Counted from the first letter of the stretch, positions 18,637 to 28,565 are shown. The stretch: 64,000 nucleotides of DNA from Sphingomonas psychrotolerans (GCF_002796605.1 NZ_CP024923.1:1178001-1242000), one strand, 5' to 3'. Numbers and translations are program-made. Notes: generated by a model from the sequence alone, not told the origin.

Positions 18637-19260
18637 TCAGGCATAAGCATAGGGACCGCCAGCTTTCAGCGCAGCTTGATAGGCCGGCCGGGCGTGGATC
18701 TTCTGGAGCCAGGCGGCGATGTGCGGGCGGCCCTCGGTGGCGCCGGCGCGAGTGACCGCGGCTTCGAGCGGGAAGCTCATCATCACGTCGGCGGCGGTGA
18801 AGTCCTTGCCCGCGAGCCACGGACGGGCCGCGAGCTCGGCCTCGACATAGTCGAGATGAACGTCAATCATCGGCTGGAACTTCTTCTGCGCCGCCTTGCC
18901 GAACAACGGCACGCGGCTGAGCACCAATTTAGTGAACAGAGGCGGCATCAGCGAGCCCTCGGCATAATGGAGGAAATGACGATAGCGCAGCGCATCCTCG
19001 CGATGCGCCGGCGCGCCGAGACGACCATCGCCCTTCTCGACCAGATATTCGACGATCGCGCCGGTCTCGGCGATAACCACGCCGTCATCGTCGATTACCG
19101 GCGATTTGCCGAGCGGGTGGACCTGCCGCAACTCGGGCGGGGCGAGCATCGTCGTCTTGTTCCTCGTGTAGCGCTTGACCGTATAAGGGAGCGCGAGCTC
19201 CTCGATCAGCCAGAGGATACGCTGCGAGCGTGAATTCTCGAGGTGGTGGACAGTGATCAT
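18637..19260 (-). CDS. glutathione S-transferase
   Basis: A 207-residue GST. The N-terminal thioredoxin-like domain has VHHLENSRSQRILWLIEEL, the cis-Pro region GKSPVIDDDG and the glutathione-binding ETGAIVEYL. The C-terminal helical domain follows from about residue 85, with AGKDFTAADVMMSFPLE as N-capping box. The frame opens 16 codons earlier, but ATG 19260 follows GAGGGAAGAG and matches the fold. It resembles the bacterial Gst1/YfcG-like groups; substrate unknown. Confidence 0.9.
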   Translation of the reverse strand: MITVHHLENSRSQRILWLIEELALPYTVKRYTRNKTTMLAPPELRQVHPLGKSPVIDDDGVVIAETGAIVEYLVEKGDGRLGAPAHREDALRYRHFLHYAEGSLMPPLFTKLVLSRVPLFGKAAQKKFQPMIDVHLDYVEAELAARPWLAGKDFTAADVMMSFPLEAAVTRAGATEGRPHIAAWLQKIHARPAYQAALKAGGPYAYA

Positions 19261-19337
19261 GTTGGATTCTCTTCCCTCAATTTCACGCTTTTCACGGCGA
19301 ATCGGCAATCAAGTTGCGCCCGAACGCAACAAACCGA

Positions 19338-19369
19338 AAGACCCGGCGCAGGGCAATGCGCCGGGTCTT
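19338..19369 (-). terminator. terminator downstream of recA
   Basis: A perfect 13-bp stem (AAGACCCGGCGCA with its complement) and a six-base loop. On the minus strand it is followed by TCGGTTTG, only a weak U tract. It lies about 90 bases after the recA stop and before the GST gene. Confidence 0.65.
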
Positions 19370-19460
19370 CCGATGGGAGAGGCTCCCGTGACTGCGCTCG
19401 AAATGAGACCATGCCGGCGCGGCCTAAGTTGACACCAGGTTGACACTATCGCGCACGCGC

Positions 19461-20531
19461 TCAGATATCGTCGTCCGGCTCGGGGCCGGCCATCAGCCCC
19501 TCGGCAACCTGATCGGTGCGCGCACGGATCGCGGTCTCGAGCCGGGTGCAGAGTTCGGGATTTTCCTTGAGGAAAGTCTTCGAATTCTCGCGGCCCTGGC
19601 CGATGCGGATGCTGTCATAGCTGAACCATGCGCCCGATTTCTCGACGAGGCCCGCCTTGACGCCGAGATCGAGAATCTCGCCGATCTTGGAGATGCCCTG
19701 GCCGTACATGATGTCGAACTCGACCTGCTTGAACGGCGGAGCGACCTTGTTCTTGACCACCTTCACCCGCGTGGCATTGCCGATGATCTCGTCGCGGTCC
19801 TTGATCTGACCGGTGCGGCGGATGTCGAGACGGACCGATGCGTAGAATTTCAGCGCGTTGCCGCCGGTAGTGGTCTCCGGATTGCCGTACATCACGCCGA
19901 TCTTCATGCGCAGCTGATTGATGAAGATCACCATGCAGCGCGAGCGGCTGATCGAGCCGGTGAGCTTGCGCAGGCTCTGCGACATCAGCCGGGCCTGCAG
20001 GCCGACATGGCTGTCCCCCATCTCGCCTTCGATTTCGGCGCGCGGCACCAAAGCCGCGACCGAATCGATGACCAGCACGTCGATCGCGTTCGAACGGACC
20101 AAAGTGTCGACAATCTCGAGCGCCTGCTCGCCAGTGTCGGGCTGCGAGACGATCAGTTCGTCGATATTGACCCCGAGCTTCTTGGCATAGACCGGGTCGA
20201 GCGCATGCTCGGCATCGACGAACGCCGCGGTGCCGCCGCCGCGCTGCGCCTCGGCAATGACATGGAGGGCGAGCGTGGTCTTGCCCGAGCTTTCCGGGCC
20301 ATAGACTTCGATGACGCGGCCGCGCGGCAAGCCGCCGACGCCGAGCGCGATATCGAGCCCGAGGCTGCCGGTCGAAATCGTCTCGACCTGCATCGTTTCC
20401 TTCGAGCCGAGGCGCATCGCGCTGCCCTTGCCGAAGGCGCGGTCGATTTGCGCGAGGGCGGCTTCGAGCGCCTTCTGCTTGTCCGTGGATACTGCCATGT
20501 TGCCGTCGATCACCTTGAGGGAAGCTGCCAT
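19461..20531 (-). CDS. recA: recombinase RecA
   Basis: Strand-exchange protein and co-protease for LexA cleavage. The 356 residues show Walker [14 protein letters not shown], the [12 protein letters not shown] region, Walker [13 protein letters not shown], and loop regions [12 protein letters not shown] and [13 protein letters not shown]. The start [19 protein letters not shown] is the usual sphingomonad N-terminus. A LexA box 78 bases upstream of the start indicates standard SOS control. Confidence 0.98.
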   Translation of the reverse strand: MAASLKVIDGNMAVSTDKQKALEAALAQIDRAFGKGSAMRLGSKETMQVETISTGSLGLDIALGVGGLPRGRVIEVYGPESSGKTTLALHVIAEAQRGGGTAAFVDAEHALDPVYAKKLGVNIDELIVSQPDTGEQALEIVDTLVRSNAIDVLVIDSVAALVPRAEIEGEMGDSHVGLQARLMSQSLRKLTGSISRSRCMVIFINQLRMKIGVMYGNPETTTGGNALKFYASVRLDIRRTGQIKDRDEIIGNATRVKVVKNKVAPPFKQVEFDIMYGQGISKIGEILDLGVKAGLVEKSGAWFSYDSIRIGQGRENSKTFLKENPELCTRLETAIRARTDQVAEGLMAGPEPDDDI

Positions 20532-20608
20532 TTTCGTATCCCGTCGCTAGAGGGTTTGACCCTGCCGTTCAACTCGTCTGTGCAGCATGTACAGCATTTG
20601 TTCTCGCG

Positions 20609-20623
20609 GAACAAGAGGAGAAC
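20609..20623 (-). promoter_or_regulatory. LexA (SOS) box of recA
   Basis: GAACAAGAGGAGAAC on the plus strand, an exact GAAC-N7-GAAC. Its position before recA calibrates the SOS box of this organism and supports the same motif at 4843, 4873 and 29493. Confidence 0.85.
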
Positions 20624-20659
20624 TTTCGTTCTTCTTCATGCCGGCGGAAGGCCGCGATA

Positions 20660-20748
20660 TCGTGCCCCGAGCTGTACCGCCGCGAGGCGCGCGGGCTCCG
20701 CTCCGGCCTGCGCCTTCGCCTGAGGTCCCGGCTTTCGTCGGGATGACG
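20660..20748. repeat. CATCCCGGC-type intergenic repeat
   Basis: Contains TCGTGCC, then GCGCCT..CCTGAGGTCCCGGC and TTTCGTCGGGATGACGG. The same modules in the same order occur at 52123-52206 and, more diverged, at 43976-44051. Confidence 0.55.
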
Positions 20749-20749
20749 G

Positions 20750-21559
20750 TTAAGGGGCTAGCCGCGTCTCTACGCACCACCAGCCCGGGCGCGCCACGCG
20801 CGACGCGGCATCGGCACATGCCTCGACACTCTCGAACAGCGCGAAGCAAGTTGCGCCCGAGCCCGACATGCGCGCGAGAGTGACGCCATGCTGGGCGGCG
20901 AGCGTTTCGAGCACTTCGCCGATCACCGGAGCGATCTCGCGCGCCGGCGCTTCGAGATCGTTGCGCCCGGCCAGCGGATCAGCGTCGAGCGGGCCGTGAT
21001 CCACGCCGTCCCAGCGACGGAAGACTTCGGCAGTGGATACCGCGACGCCGGGGTTTATCAGCAGCACCGGGGTCCCGGGCATCCCCACGACGGGGGCGAG
21101 CTGTTCGCCCCTGCCCCGGCCCAAAGCGGTCTTGCCCAGCAGGCACGCAGGGACGTCCGAACCGAGGCGATCGGCGATGGCGAAGAGCCGCGGATCGTCG
21201 AGCGCCACGTCGTGGAACCGGGCGAGCGCACGCAGCGTCGCAGCTGCATCGGCCGAGCCGCCGCCGATGCCCGAGGCGACCGGCAGATGCTTCTCCAGCT
21301 CGATCGCGTGCGCGCCGCCGCCGAAGGTCTCCGCGAAGCGGGCCGCCGCGCGCGTGACGAGATTGTCCCCTTCCCCGGCGAGCGCGGCGGCGAACGGGCC
21401 GGTGACGCGGAATGCCGGTGCTTCGGCGGGCGCCACGCGCAGCACGTCGCCGACCTCCACGAACGCGAACAAGGTCTCGAGTTCGTGATAGCCGTCGGGG
21501 CGGCGGGCGCGGACATGGAGCGCCAGGTTGAGCTTGGCGCGCGCGATCTCGGTCAGCAT
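20750..21559 (-). CDS. ispE: 4-diphosphocytidyl-2-C-methyl-D-erythritol kinase
   Basis: Phosphorylates CDP-methylerythritol in the MEP isoprenoid pathway. It has 269 residues of the GHMP-kinase fold: ARAKLNLALHVRARRPDGYH at the N-terminus, the ATP loop PVASGIGGGSADAAATLRAL and the C-terminal MSGSGATCFALFE. The ATG at 21559 overlaps the stop of the TPR gene (ATGA). The longer frame upstream is unlikely to be translated. Confidence 0.95.
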   Translation of the reverse strand: MLTEIARAKLNLALHVRARRPDGYHELETLFAFVEVGDVLRVAPAEAPAFRVTGPFAAALAGEGDNLVTRAAARFAETFGGGAHAIELEKHLPVASGIGGGSADAAATLRALARFHDVALDDPRLFAIADRLGSDVPACLLGKTALGRGRGEQLAPVVGMPGTPVLLINPGVAVSTAEVFRRWDGVDHGPLDADPLAGRNDLEAPAREIAPVIGEVLETLAAQHGVTLARMSGSGATCFALFESVEACADAASRVARPGWWCVETRLAP

Positions 21560-23157
21560 CAATTCGTCCGCGGCTTCAATCCATGCGCGAGCTTGCCCTC
21601 GAGCCGAGTGTTCGCATCGTTTTCCGCAGTGAGCGTCGCCGCGCGCCACGCATAGCGCGCCTCGTAATGCCGGCCGAGGCGCCAATAGGCATCGCCGAGA
21701 TGCTCGTTGGCGCGCGCGGCCGACGGATCGCCCTTCACTGCCTGTTCGAGCAACGGCAGCGCCCTGATCACGTCACCGCGCTGGAACAGCGCCCAGGCGA
21801 GCGAATCGGCGATCTCGGCATCTTCCGGTTTGAGCGCGCGGGCGCGTTCGAGCAGCGCCTGCGCCTCGGCGAGATTCTCGCCGCGCGCGACCTGCGCGTA
21901 GCCGAGATATTTGAGCGCGGGGGCCTGTTCGGGGCCCAGAACAACTGCGCGCTGGAGCGCAGGCAGCGCTTCGCTCCACCGCCCGGCGCGATCGAGCGCG
22001 CGGCCCTGGAGATAATGGAGCATCCAATTGCCCTCGCCGCCGGTGCGGCCGATCGCTGCGGCATAGGCTTGGGCGGCCTGATCGAAGCGCCCGAGATCGA
22101 CGAGCATGTCGCCCCAGGTCTCGCTGTCGGCGCTCGTCGCGCGCGCGTCGCCGGCCAACCTTTCGGCGAGCGGGAGCGCCTCAGGCACCCGGCCGGCCCG
22201 GCGCAGCGCCGCCACGCGGCCGGCGGCCGCGCCGCGCTCGAAGGGGCTGTTCTTGCGCACTTCGGCGAGGACGCCGAGCGCGAGATCGTGCGACCCGCCT
22301 TCCGAAAGCGCCTCGGCAAGGAACAGCCGGGCGCGATCGTCGCGCGGATCGAGCAGCAATGCGGCGCGCGTGAGCAGCACCGACAGCGGCTGCATGTCTT
22401 CGCCGGCGATCTCGACCGCGAGTTCGAGGAACATGCGCGCGGCGCCGAACGCGGCACCGGGCTTGCCGTTCTTGCCGAACTGTTTCTGGAGCCGGGTGAA
22501 CTCGACGCGCCCGCCGGCGAGCAGCCGCTTCGCCTGATCGCGCGCGCCACTTCGGCCGAGCAGCAAGGCGGCGTCGATGCGGGCATCGTCGCTGTCCCTC
22601 GCGGCGAGCTCCACTGCGAGCGCGGCCATCGCCTCGTTGGTGCGTTTCGCGGCGATGAGCAGCAGCACGCGGTGGCGGCTGGTGTAGCGGCGCGCGAGCG
22701 CGTCGCCGGGCGCGGCATCGAGTTGCGCGACTGCGTCCTCACCGCGATCGAAAGCCAGCCACGCCTTGAGCGCGGGCGCGAGGAAATCGAAAGGCCCCCT
22801 GGCGATCAGCTCCGCGGCGCGTCCGGCACCGGCCGGGTCGCGGTTCTTCAGCGCAATCGCAAAGGCGAGCAATGCAGTATCGGGCGGCGCCACCCCGGCC
22901 TTGACCAGCGTCGCACCGGCCCGGCTGGCAAGGGCATAATCGCCGACCGCGAGCGCCTGACGATAGGCGCGCATCGCGACAACCTCGTCCCCGGGCGCGG
23001 CAGTCATCGCCTCGGCATAGCCCGCCGAGGCCGCCTGCCCCGCGCCCGCCGCATCGGCGGCGCGGGCACGGACATAGGCCGCGGGATCAGGCGCGGCGTG
23101 CGCGAGCGGCGCCCCGGCGAGGAGCAGCGCCAGAGCGAGGCTACATGTTCGGGTAAT
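21559..23157 (-). CDS. exported TPR-repeat protein, probable ATT start
   Basis: A periplasmic protein of about 532 residues made of tetratricopeptide-like helices. Clear TPR units lie near the C-terminus: LHYLQGRALDRAGRWSEAL, LKYLGYAQVARGENLAEAQ, DSLAWALFQRGDVIRALP and NEHLGDAYWRLGRHYEARY. The N-terminus ITRTCSLALALLLAGAPLAHA is a good signal peptide, but its first codon at 23157 is ATT. The nearest conventional start downstream (ATG 23007) would lose the signal, and those upstream lie deep in the ETF-QO gene. It overlaps ETF-QO by 17 bp and ispE by 4. Exact role unknown. Confidence 0.75.
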   Translation of the reverse strand: MTRTCSLALALLLAGAPLAHAAPDPAAYVRARAADAAGAGQAASAGYAEAMTAAPGDEVVAMRAYRQALAVGDYALASRAGATLVKAGVAPPDTALLAFAIALKNRDPAGAGRAAELIARGPFDFLAPALKAWLAFDRGEDAVAQLDAAPGDALARRYTSRHRVLLLIAAKRTNEAMAALAVELAARDSDDARIDAALLLGRSGARDQAKRLLAGGRVEFTRLQKQFGKNGKPGAAFGAARMFLELAVEIAGEDMQPLSVLLTRAALLLDPRDDRARLFLAEALSEGGSHDLALGVLAEVRKNSPFERGAAAGRVAALRRAGRVPEALPLAERLAGDARATSADSETWGDMLVDLGRFDQAAQAYAAAIGRTGGEGNWMLHYLQGRALDRAGRWSEALPALQRAVVLGPEQAPALKYLGYAQVARGENLAEAQALLERARALKPEDAEIADSLAWALFQRGDVIRALPLLEQAVKGDPSAARANEHLGDAYWRLGRHYEARYAWRAATLTAENDANTRLEGKLAHGLKPRTN

Positions 23158-24796
23158 TGGGCCCGCCGCCGCCTTCGGGGACCACCCAATTGATGTTCTG
23201 GGTGGGGTCCTTGATGTCGCAGGTCTTGCAGTGGACGCAATTCTGCGCGTTGATCTGGAAGCGCAGATCATCGCCTTCTCCAACGACCTCGTACACACCC
23301 GCCGGACAGTAACGCTGCGCCGGCTCGGCGTATACCGGGAGATTGTACCCGATCGGGATATCCGGGTCCTTGAGCGTCAGATGGACCGGCTGGTCCTCCT
23401 CGTGATTGGTGTTCGAGACGAACACCGAAGAGAGACGGTCGAAGGTCAGCACGCCGTCGGGCTTGGGATATTCGATCGGAGTGGCGTGACTGGCGTGCCA
23501 CAGGCTCTCATGATCTGGGTGGTGCTTCATCGTGAACGGCCAGCGCAGCCCGAGCAGTTCCATCCACATCGCCGCGCCCGAGAAGATCGTGCCCCAGGTG
23601 TCGCCGAATTTCTTGACGAGGGGCACGACGTTGCGGACGCCGCGCAGCTCCTTCTCGACCCAGCTGGTCTGATAGGCTTCGGGGTAAGCAGTGAGCTCGT
23701 CGCTGGCGCGACCGGCCTGAACCGCGGCGAAGGCGGCTTCGGCAGCCATCATCCCGGACTTCATCGCAGTGTGAGTGCCTTTGATCCGCGGCACGTTGAG
23801 GAAGCCGGCGGTGTCGCCGATCAATGCCGCGCCGGGCATGACCAATTTAGGGACCGACTGCCAGCCACCGTCGCTGATCGCGCGGGCGCCATAGGAGACG
23901 CGCTTGGCGCCCTGCAAGATTTCGGCGATCACTGGATGGGTCTTCCAGCGCTGCATCTCGTGGAAAGGCGAGAGATACGGGTTCTTGTAATTGAGCCAGA
24001 CGACGAAACCGAGCGCCACCTGTCCGTCGGCCTGGTGATAGAGGAAGCCGCCGCCGTTAGACTCGCCTTCCTTGAGCGGCCAGCCCTGGGTGTGGATGAC
24101 CTTGCCCGGGACGTGCTTCGCCGGGTCCACGTCCCAGAGTTCCTTGATACCGATGCCGTAGACTTGCGGATCGGCATCCCTGCACAGCTCGAACTGGCGC
24201 TGGAGTTGCTTGGAGAGGTGCCCGCGGACGCCTTCGCCGAACAGAGTATATTTTGCATGGAGTTCGAGGCCGGGGGCGTAATCGGGCTTGTGCGTGCCGT
24301 CGCGCGCGACACCCATGTCGCCGGTGGCGACACCCTTCACGCTGCCATCTTCGTTGTAGAGAATCTCGGCGGCGGCGAAGCCGGGGAAGATCTCGACGCC
24401 GAGTTCCTCGGCCTTGCTCGCCAGCCAGCGGCAGAGATTGCCCAGCGATCCGGTATAGGTGCCCTTGTTGTGGAGGTAAGGCGGGGTGAGGAATTCGGGG
24501 AAGCTCGACTTGCTCTTCTCGCTCAGTACCCAATGGTGGTTCTCGGTGACCGGCGTGGCGGCGAGCGGACAGCCGTCGTCGCGCCAGTCGGGCAGCAGCT
24601 CGTCGAGCGCGCGCGGATCGACCACGGCACCCGAAAGAATGTGCGCGCCGACCTCCGAGCCTTTCTCGAGGATGCACACCGAAAGCTCCTGGCCGCCCTC
24701 GGCTGCCAGCTGCTTGAGCCGGATCGCCGCGGCAAGGCCCGAGGGGCCTGCGCCGACGATCACGACATCATAGGGCATCGACTCCCGTTCGCTCAT
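23141..24796 (-). CDS. electron transfer flavoprotein-ubiquinone oxidoreductase
   Basis: Passes electrons from ETF (fatty acid and amino acid oxidation) to ubiquinone at the inner membrane. The 551 residues begin with an FAD fold (YDVVIVGAGPSGLAAAIRL), include HILSGAVVDPRALDEL and VIGDTAGFLNVPRIKGTHTA-type FAD/quinone motifs, and end with a 4Fe-4S domain showing YCPAGVYE and NCVHCKTCDIKDP. I prefer the ATG at 24796; a TTG at 24823 and an ATG at 24778 are alternatives. Divergent from the UDG-like gene. Confidence 0.95.
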   Translation of the reverse strand: MSERESMPYDVVIVGAGPSGLAAAIRLKQLAAEGGQELSVCILEKGSEVGAHILSGAVVDPRALDELLPDWRDDGCPLAATPVTENHHWVLSEKSKSSFPEFLTPPYLHNKGTYTGSLGNLCRWLASKAEELGVEIFPGFAAAEILYNEDGSVKGVATGDMGVARDGTHKPDYAPGLELHAKYTLFGEGVRGHLSKQLQRQFELCRDADPQVYGIGIKELWDVDPAKHVPGKVIHTQGWPLKEGESNGGGFLYHQADGQVALGFVVWLNYKNPYLSPFHEMQRWKTHPVIAEILQGAKRVSYGARAISDGGWQSVPKLVMPGAALIGDTAGFLNVPRIKGTHTAMKSGMMAAEAAFAAVQAGRASDELTAYPEAYQTSWVEKELRGVRNVVPLVKKFGDTWGTIFSGAAMWMELLGLRWPFTMKHHPDHESLWHASHATPIEYPKPDGVLTFDRLSSVFVSNTNHEEDQPVHLTLKDPDIPIGYNLPVYAEPAQRYCPAGVYEVVGEGDDLRFQINAQNCVHCKTCDIKDPTQNINWVVPEGGGGPNYPNM

Positions 24797-24926
24797 CCTC
24801 TTAATCCCTTGCGAGTCGTTCAAGTGGACGTAGGGTCGCGCCTGTCGTCGCGCGTCCGCAACGTCCTGTCTGCTTGCGATTGGAGGCAGATTGACCGCGG
24901 CGTCAACAAGGATTCAAAGAGTCGGT

Positions 24927-25652
24927 ATGGGAGGGGAGAAGGTCCAGGATTGGCAGAAGCTGGCGGCGAGCGCGCTCGAATGGTGGCGCGACGCCGGCGT
25001 CGACATGCTCGTCGAGGACGAAGCGCGCGACTGGCTGGCCCGGACGCCCCCGCCCGCGCAGACCGCGGAAGCGCAAGCTGCCGTAGCGGAACCCGTGGCC
25101 GAGGCGCTGCCCGACACGCTCGAGGCGTTCGTCGCATGGCGGCTGGGCGCTGCGGCGCCTGAGGCGGGATGGCACGCGCCGCGGCTCGGTCCGACCGGGC
25201 CGGCGGATGCCGAATGGGTGTTCGTCACCGACGTTCCCGAAGCCGAGGATTCCGAGGTTCTCCTGTCCGGACCGGCGGGGCGATTGCTCGACAGGATGCT
25301 CGCCGCAGTGGGGCAGCGCCGCGAATCGGTCCATCTGCTGCCGCTCGCCTGGGCACGCCCGGTGACCGGGCGGATCGCGCCCGACGACGAGGCGCGCCTG
25401 CTCGAACTGGCGCGGCATCATCTGACGTTGCTCGCCCCCAAGCGGCTGTTTTTACTCGGGCAATCGGCGAGCCGTGTACTGGTTGAGACGAACGGGGAAT
25501 CCCTAACAAATCCTATACGCGTCGTTAACCATTTCGGTGCAAAGACAGTTGCGGTGGCGAGTTACCATCCCCGCTTCCTGCTGGAGCGGCCGGTCGCCAA
25601 AGGCGAAGCCTGGAAGCATCTGCTGCTTTTGAGCAGGGGGACAACCGAGTGA
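24927..25652 (+). CDS. uracil-DNA glycosylase superfamily protein lacking Fe-S cysteines
   Basis: The 241 residues match family 4-like UDGs in the second half: VLLSGPAGRLLDRMLAAVG, LFLLGQSASRVL, and the HPRFLLERPVAKGEAWKHL motif that carries the conserved His. The cysteines that hold the 4Fe-4S cluster in family 4 are absent: the usual K-C-R-P segment reads WARPVTGR, and no Cys occurs in the whole chain. The N-terminal 70 residues are Ala/Pro-rich and unrelated. It ends in GTGA overlapping the slt start. It may be a catalytically altered or non-enzymatic member. Confidence 0.75.
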   Translation: MGGEKVQDWQKLAASALEWWRDAGVDMLVEDEARDWLARTPPPAQTAEAQAAVAEPVAEALPDTLEAFVAWRLGAAAPEAGWHAPRLGPTGPADAEWVFVTDVPEAEDSEVLLSGPAGRLLDRMLAAVGQRRESVHLLPLAWARPVTGRIAPDDEARLLELARHHLTLLAPKRLFLLGQSASRVLVETNGESLTNPIRVVNHFGAKTVAVASYHPRFLLERPVAKGEAWKHLLLLSRGTTE

Positions 25653-27445
25653 TCAAGCGTACCATCATCGCCGCGGCCTTGCTCGCGCTGCCGGCGACTG
25701 CCCAAGCCGACGATCTGACCGCCGATGGCCGCGCGGGTGCCCCCGCCGCGGCGCGTGACGGCGACGGCGTGCCCGACCAGCTCGATGCCGAACAGCGCAG
25801 CGGCTATCGCAAGGTCTTCGCGGCGATCCGCGCCGGGCAATGGACCGATGCGCAACTCCTGCTCGATTCGATGAAGCCGGGGCCGCTGCACGCATTGGCG
25901 CGCGCCGAGATCTACACCGCCAAGGAGTCGCCCAAGGTCGAGCTTTCGGCGATCATGACTCTGCTCACCGAGGCCCCCGATCTGCCGCAGGCCGAGCAAC
26001 TCGTGCGGATGGCCAAGGCACGGGGCGCGATGGACACCCCCTCGCTTCCCGCCGCCCAGCGGCTGATCTGGTTCGACGGCGCGCCGGTCCGCCAGCGCGC
26101 GCGTTCGATCAAGAGCGACACTGCGGCGACGTCCGTGGCGATCGAAATCAATCCCTTCGTCAAGGCCGATGACGGCCTGCAGGCCGAAGCCGTGGTCGAG
26201 AAATTCGCGGCCGATCTCACGCCCGAGGCGCTGACCGAATGGCAGCAGAAGGTCGCGTGGATCTATTATGTCGCCGGCGACGACACCAATGCCCGCCGCA
26301 TCGCCGAGAAGGCGCAGCTGGGCACGGGCGCATGGGTCGGCCAGGCCGATTGGGTCGCAGGGCTCGCGACGTGGCGGCAAGGCGATTGCAACGCTTCGGC
26401 CGACGCATTCGAGCGCGTCGCGACCCGGGCCACCGACACCGAATTGCGTTCCGCGGGCTTCTATTGGGCCTCGCGTGCCGACATGGCGTGCGGCCGGCCG
26501 GAGAAGGTCAGCGGCCGGCTCAAGGCCGCGGCCCAGTTCGGCGAAACTTATTACGGGCTGCTTGCCAAGGCGGCGCTCGGCATCCAGGACAAGCCCACCA
26601 AGGGCGAGCGCTTCGTCGCCGAGGATTGGCGTGCACTTGAACGCCGGCCCAATGTCCGCGTCGCCGCCGCGCTCTCCGAGATCGACGAGAACGGACTCGC
26701 CAACGAAGTGCTGCGCCACCAGGCCAGGTTCTGCACGCCGGGCGACCACGCGGCGCTGAGCCGCCTCGCCGGCCGGCTCAACCTTGCCGCGACCCAGCTG
26801 TGGCTCTCGCACAACGGCCCCGCCGGCGCGCAGCCGCTGGTGCAGGCACGCTACCCTTCGCCCAACTGGACTCCGGCGGGCGGCTGGCGCGTCGACAAGG
26901 CTTTGGTGTTCGCGCACACGCTGCAGGAATCGCGTTTCAACGCCGAGGTGCGCAGCGCGGCGGGCGCGATGGGGCTGATGCAGGTCAAGACCGGCGCCGC
27001 CACCGATGTCGGCCGCCGCCACGGCGTGACCTATGCCGCGAGCGACCTGACCAAGCCCTCGGTCAACATGGAGATCGGCCAGTCCTATCTCGAGCAATTG
27101 CGCGACCAGCCCTTCACCGGCGGGCTGCTGCCCAAGGTGATCGCCGCGTACAATGCCGGGCCGACTCCGGTCGCCTTGTGGAACACCATGAGCAAGGACA
27201 ATGGCGACCCCCTGCTCTACATCGAGAGCATCCCGTATTGGGAGACGCGCGGCTATGTGATGACCGTGCTGCGCAATTACTGGATGTACGAGAACCAGGA
27301 AGGCCGCGCCTCGACGAGCCGTTCGGCGCTGACCCAGGGGCTGTGGCCCAAATTCCCCGGACTGCCGGGCGCCAAGGCCGTAAAGGTCGGCGCGCGGATC
27401 ACTTCGCGGCTTCCGGCCAGTACCCAGGTCGCGCGTGGCAATTGA
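25649..27445 (+). CDS. soluble lytic murein transglycosylase (Slt type)
   Basis: Cleaves the MurNAc-GlcNAc bond of peptidoglycan to anhydro-muropeptides in the periplasm. The 598 residues begin with a signal peptide ([20 protein letters not shown]). A long alpha-superhelical region is followed by the SLT domain from about residue 415: [14 protein letters not shown] with the catalytic Glu near 427, [11 protein letters not shown] and [12 protein letters not shown] start overlaps the upstream stop (GTGA). The last 11 bp overlap moaB. Confidence 0.92.
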   Translation: MIKRTIIAAALLALPATAQADDLTADGRAGAPAAARDGDGVPDQLDAEQRSGYRKVFAAIRAGQWTDAQLLLDSMKPGPLHALARAEIYTAKESPKVELSAIMTLLTEAPDLPQAEQLVRMAKARGAMDTPSLPAAQRLIWFDGAPVRQRARSIKSDTAATSVAIEINPFVKADDGLQAEAVVEKFAADLTPEALTEWQQKVAWIYYVAGDDTNARRIAEKAQLGTGAWVGQADWVAGLATWRQGDCNASADAFERVATRATDTELRSAGFYWASRADMACGRPEKVSGRLKAAAQFGETYYGLLAKAALGIQDKPTKGERFVAEDWRALERRPNVRVAAALSEIDENGLANEVLRHQARFCTPGDHAALSRLAGRLNLAATQLWLSHNGPAGAQPLVQARYPSPNWTPAGGWRVDKALVFAHTLQESRFNAEVRSAAGAMGLMQVKTGAATDVGRRHGVTYAASDLTKPSVNMEIGQSYLEQLRDQPFTGGLLPKVIAAYNAGPTPVALWNTMSKDNGDPLLYIESIPYWETRGYVMTVLRNYWMYENQEGRASTSRSALTQGLWPKFPGLPGAKAVKVGARITSRLPASTQVARGN

Positions 27446-27962
27446 CGAGACCATCGCGTTCCGGCCGGTCCGGATCGCGGTGCTCACGGTCTCCGACACG
27501 CGCAATTTGCAGGACGACCGCTCGGGCGACCGGCTGGTCGAACGGCTGACCGGCGCGGGGCACGAACTCGCCGATCGGGCAATCGTCCGCGACGATGTCG
27601 AGACGATCGTCAGCCGGCTCCATGGCTGGATCGACGATCCGCAAATCGACGTGATCCTCACTACCGGCGGCACCGGGGTGACCGGGCGCGACATCACGCC
27701 AGAGGCGCTGGCCCGCGTCCGGGACAAGGAGATTCCGGGCTTCGGCGAGCTGTTCCGCTGGCTGAGCTATCAGACGATCGGCACGTCGACGATCCAGTCG
27801 CGCGCAACCGCGGGGGTGGCGCGCGGAACCTATATCTTCGCGCTGCCGGGATCGACCGGCGCAGTCACCGACGCGTGGGACGGGATCCTCGCCAGCCAGC
27901 TCGACATCCGCCACAAGCCCTGCAACTTCGTCGAGCTGATGCCGCGGCTGATGGAGCGGTAA
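27435..27962 (+). CDS. moaB: molybdopterin biosynthesis protein MoaB/MogA type
   Basis: Adenylates molybdopterin before molybdate insertion, or is a close homologue. The 175 residues show [12 protein letters not shown], the [21 protein letters not shown] motif and [18 protein letters not shown]. It starts with GTG at 27435 inside the end of slt. There are no other molybdenum cofactor genes nearby, so the coupling to slt is positional only. Confidence 0.9.
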   Translation: MAIDETIAFRPVRIAVLTVSDTRNLQDDRSGDRLVERLTGAGHELADRAIVRDDVETIVSRLHGWIDDPQIDVILTTGGTGVTGRDITPEALARVRDKEIPGFGELFRWLSYQTIGTSTIQSRATAGVARGTYIFALPGSTGAVTDAWDGILASQLDIRHKPCNFVELMPRLMER

Positions 27963-27998
27963 ATCCAATCCTCCCCCCGCTGCGCGAGGGAGATCTAG

Positions 27999-28532
27999 TT
28001 ACTTCGCCGGCTTGTCGGCCTTCGCATCCGGAAGATTCAGCTCCTCCTTGAAGAAGCTGCCAAGCTCGCTGAGCTGCGAGTTCCACCAATCGATAACGTC
28101 GGCGAAGTTCGTCGCGTTGAGCCCGCCCATCGTCGACACATCATAAGCGACGCCGAATTGCTGATCTTTGCGGACCGAGGCCTGGAGGAAGCGCTTCTTC
28201 GCATTCCATTTGTCGGCCAGCGCGGGCGTGTTCTCGGGCGCCTTTTCGAACAGCGTCTCGAAGCGCAGCGAATCGCAGTTCTTGTTCGCCTCGCAGCCAT
28301 AGAAATAGACGTCGAAATGATAAGAGGATTCGTCGCTCTCGATCATCGGATCGCCCTCGCCGTCCTTGCTCAGCTTGGGCTTGAGCCCCGCCTTTTCCAT
28401 CGCCGCCATCACCGTCTGCGGATTGCTCGCACAGATCAGCCCGGCGCCGCAGGGCCTGGCGTCCTCGGCCAGAGCAGGCACGGAAAGGCCTAGCGCGGAC
28501 AGGCCGATGCCAACGAACATATACAGGCGCAT
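27999..28532 (-). CDS. exported YbjN-domain protein
   Basis: A 177-residue protein with a signal peptide (MFVGIGLSALGLSVPALA) and a YbjN-type fold: ASNPQTVMAAMEKAGLKPKL, then YHFDVYFYGCEANKNCDSLRF, NKWNAKKR-like DKWNAKKRFLQ and NFADVIDWWNSQLSEL. Two Cys in GCEANKNC may form a disulphide. ATG 28532 follows GGGGGAAA; a TTG lies just upstream. Function of YbjN domains is unclear. The next gene is a paralogue. Confidence 0.8.
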   Translation of the reverse strand: MRLYMFVGIGLSALGLSVPALAEDARPCGAGLICASNPQTVMAAMEKAGLKPKLSKDGEGDPMIESDESSYHFDVYFYGCEANKNCDSLRFETLFEKAPENTPALADKWNAKKRFLQASVRKDQQFGVAYDVSTMGGLNATNFADVIDWWNSQLSELGSFFKEELNLPDAKADKPAK

Positions 28533-28565
28533 CAATTTATTTCCCCCGAGTAGAGAAGCTGCGGT

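Noticed and set aside
19440..20723. A 427-codon plus-strand open frame over recA
   Set aside because: Antisense to recA; the composition is typical of GC-rich shadow frames, and no ribosome site or domain is visible.
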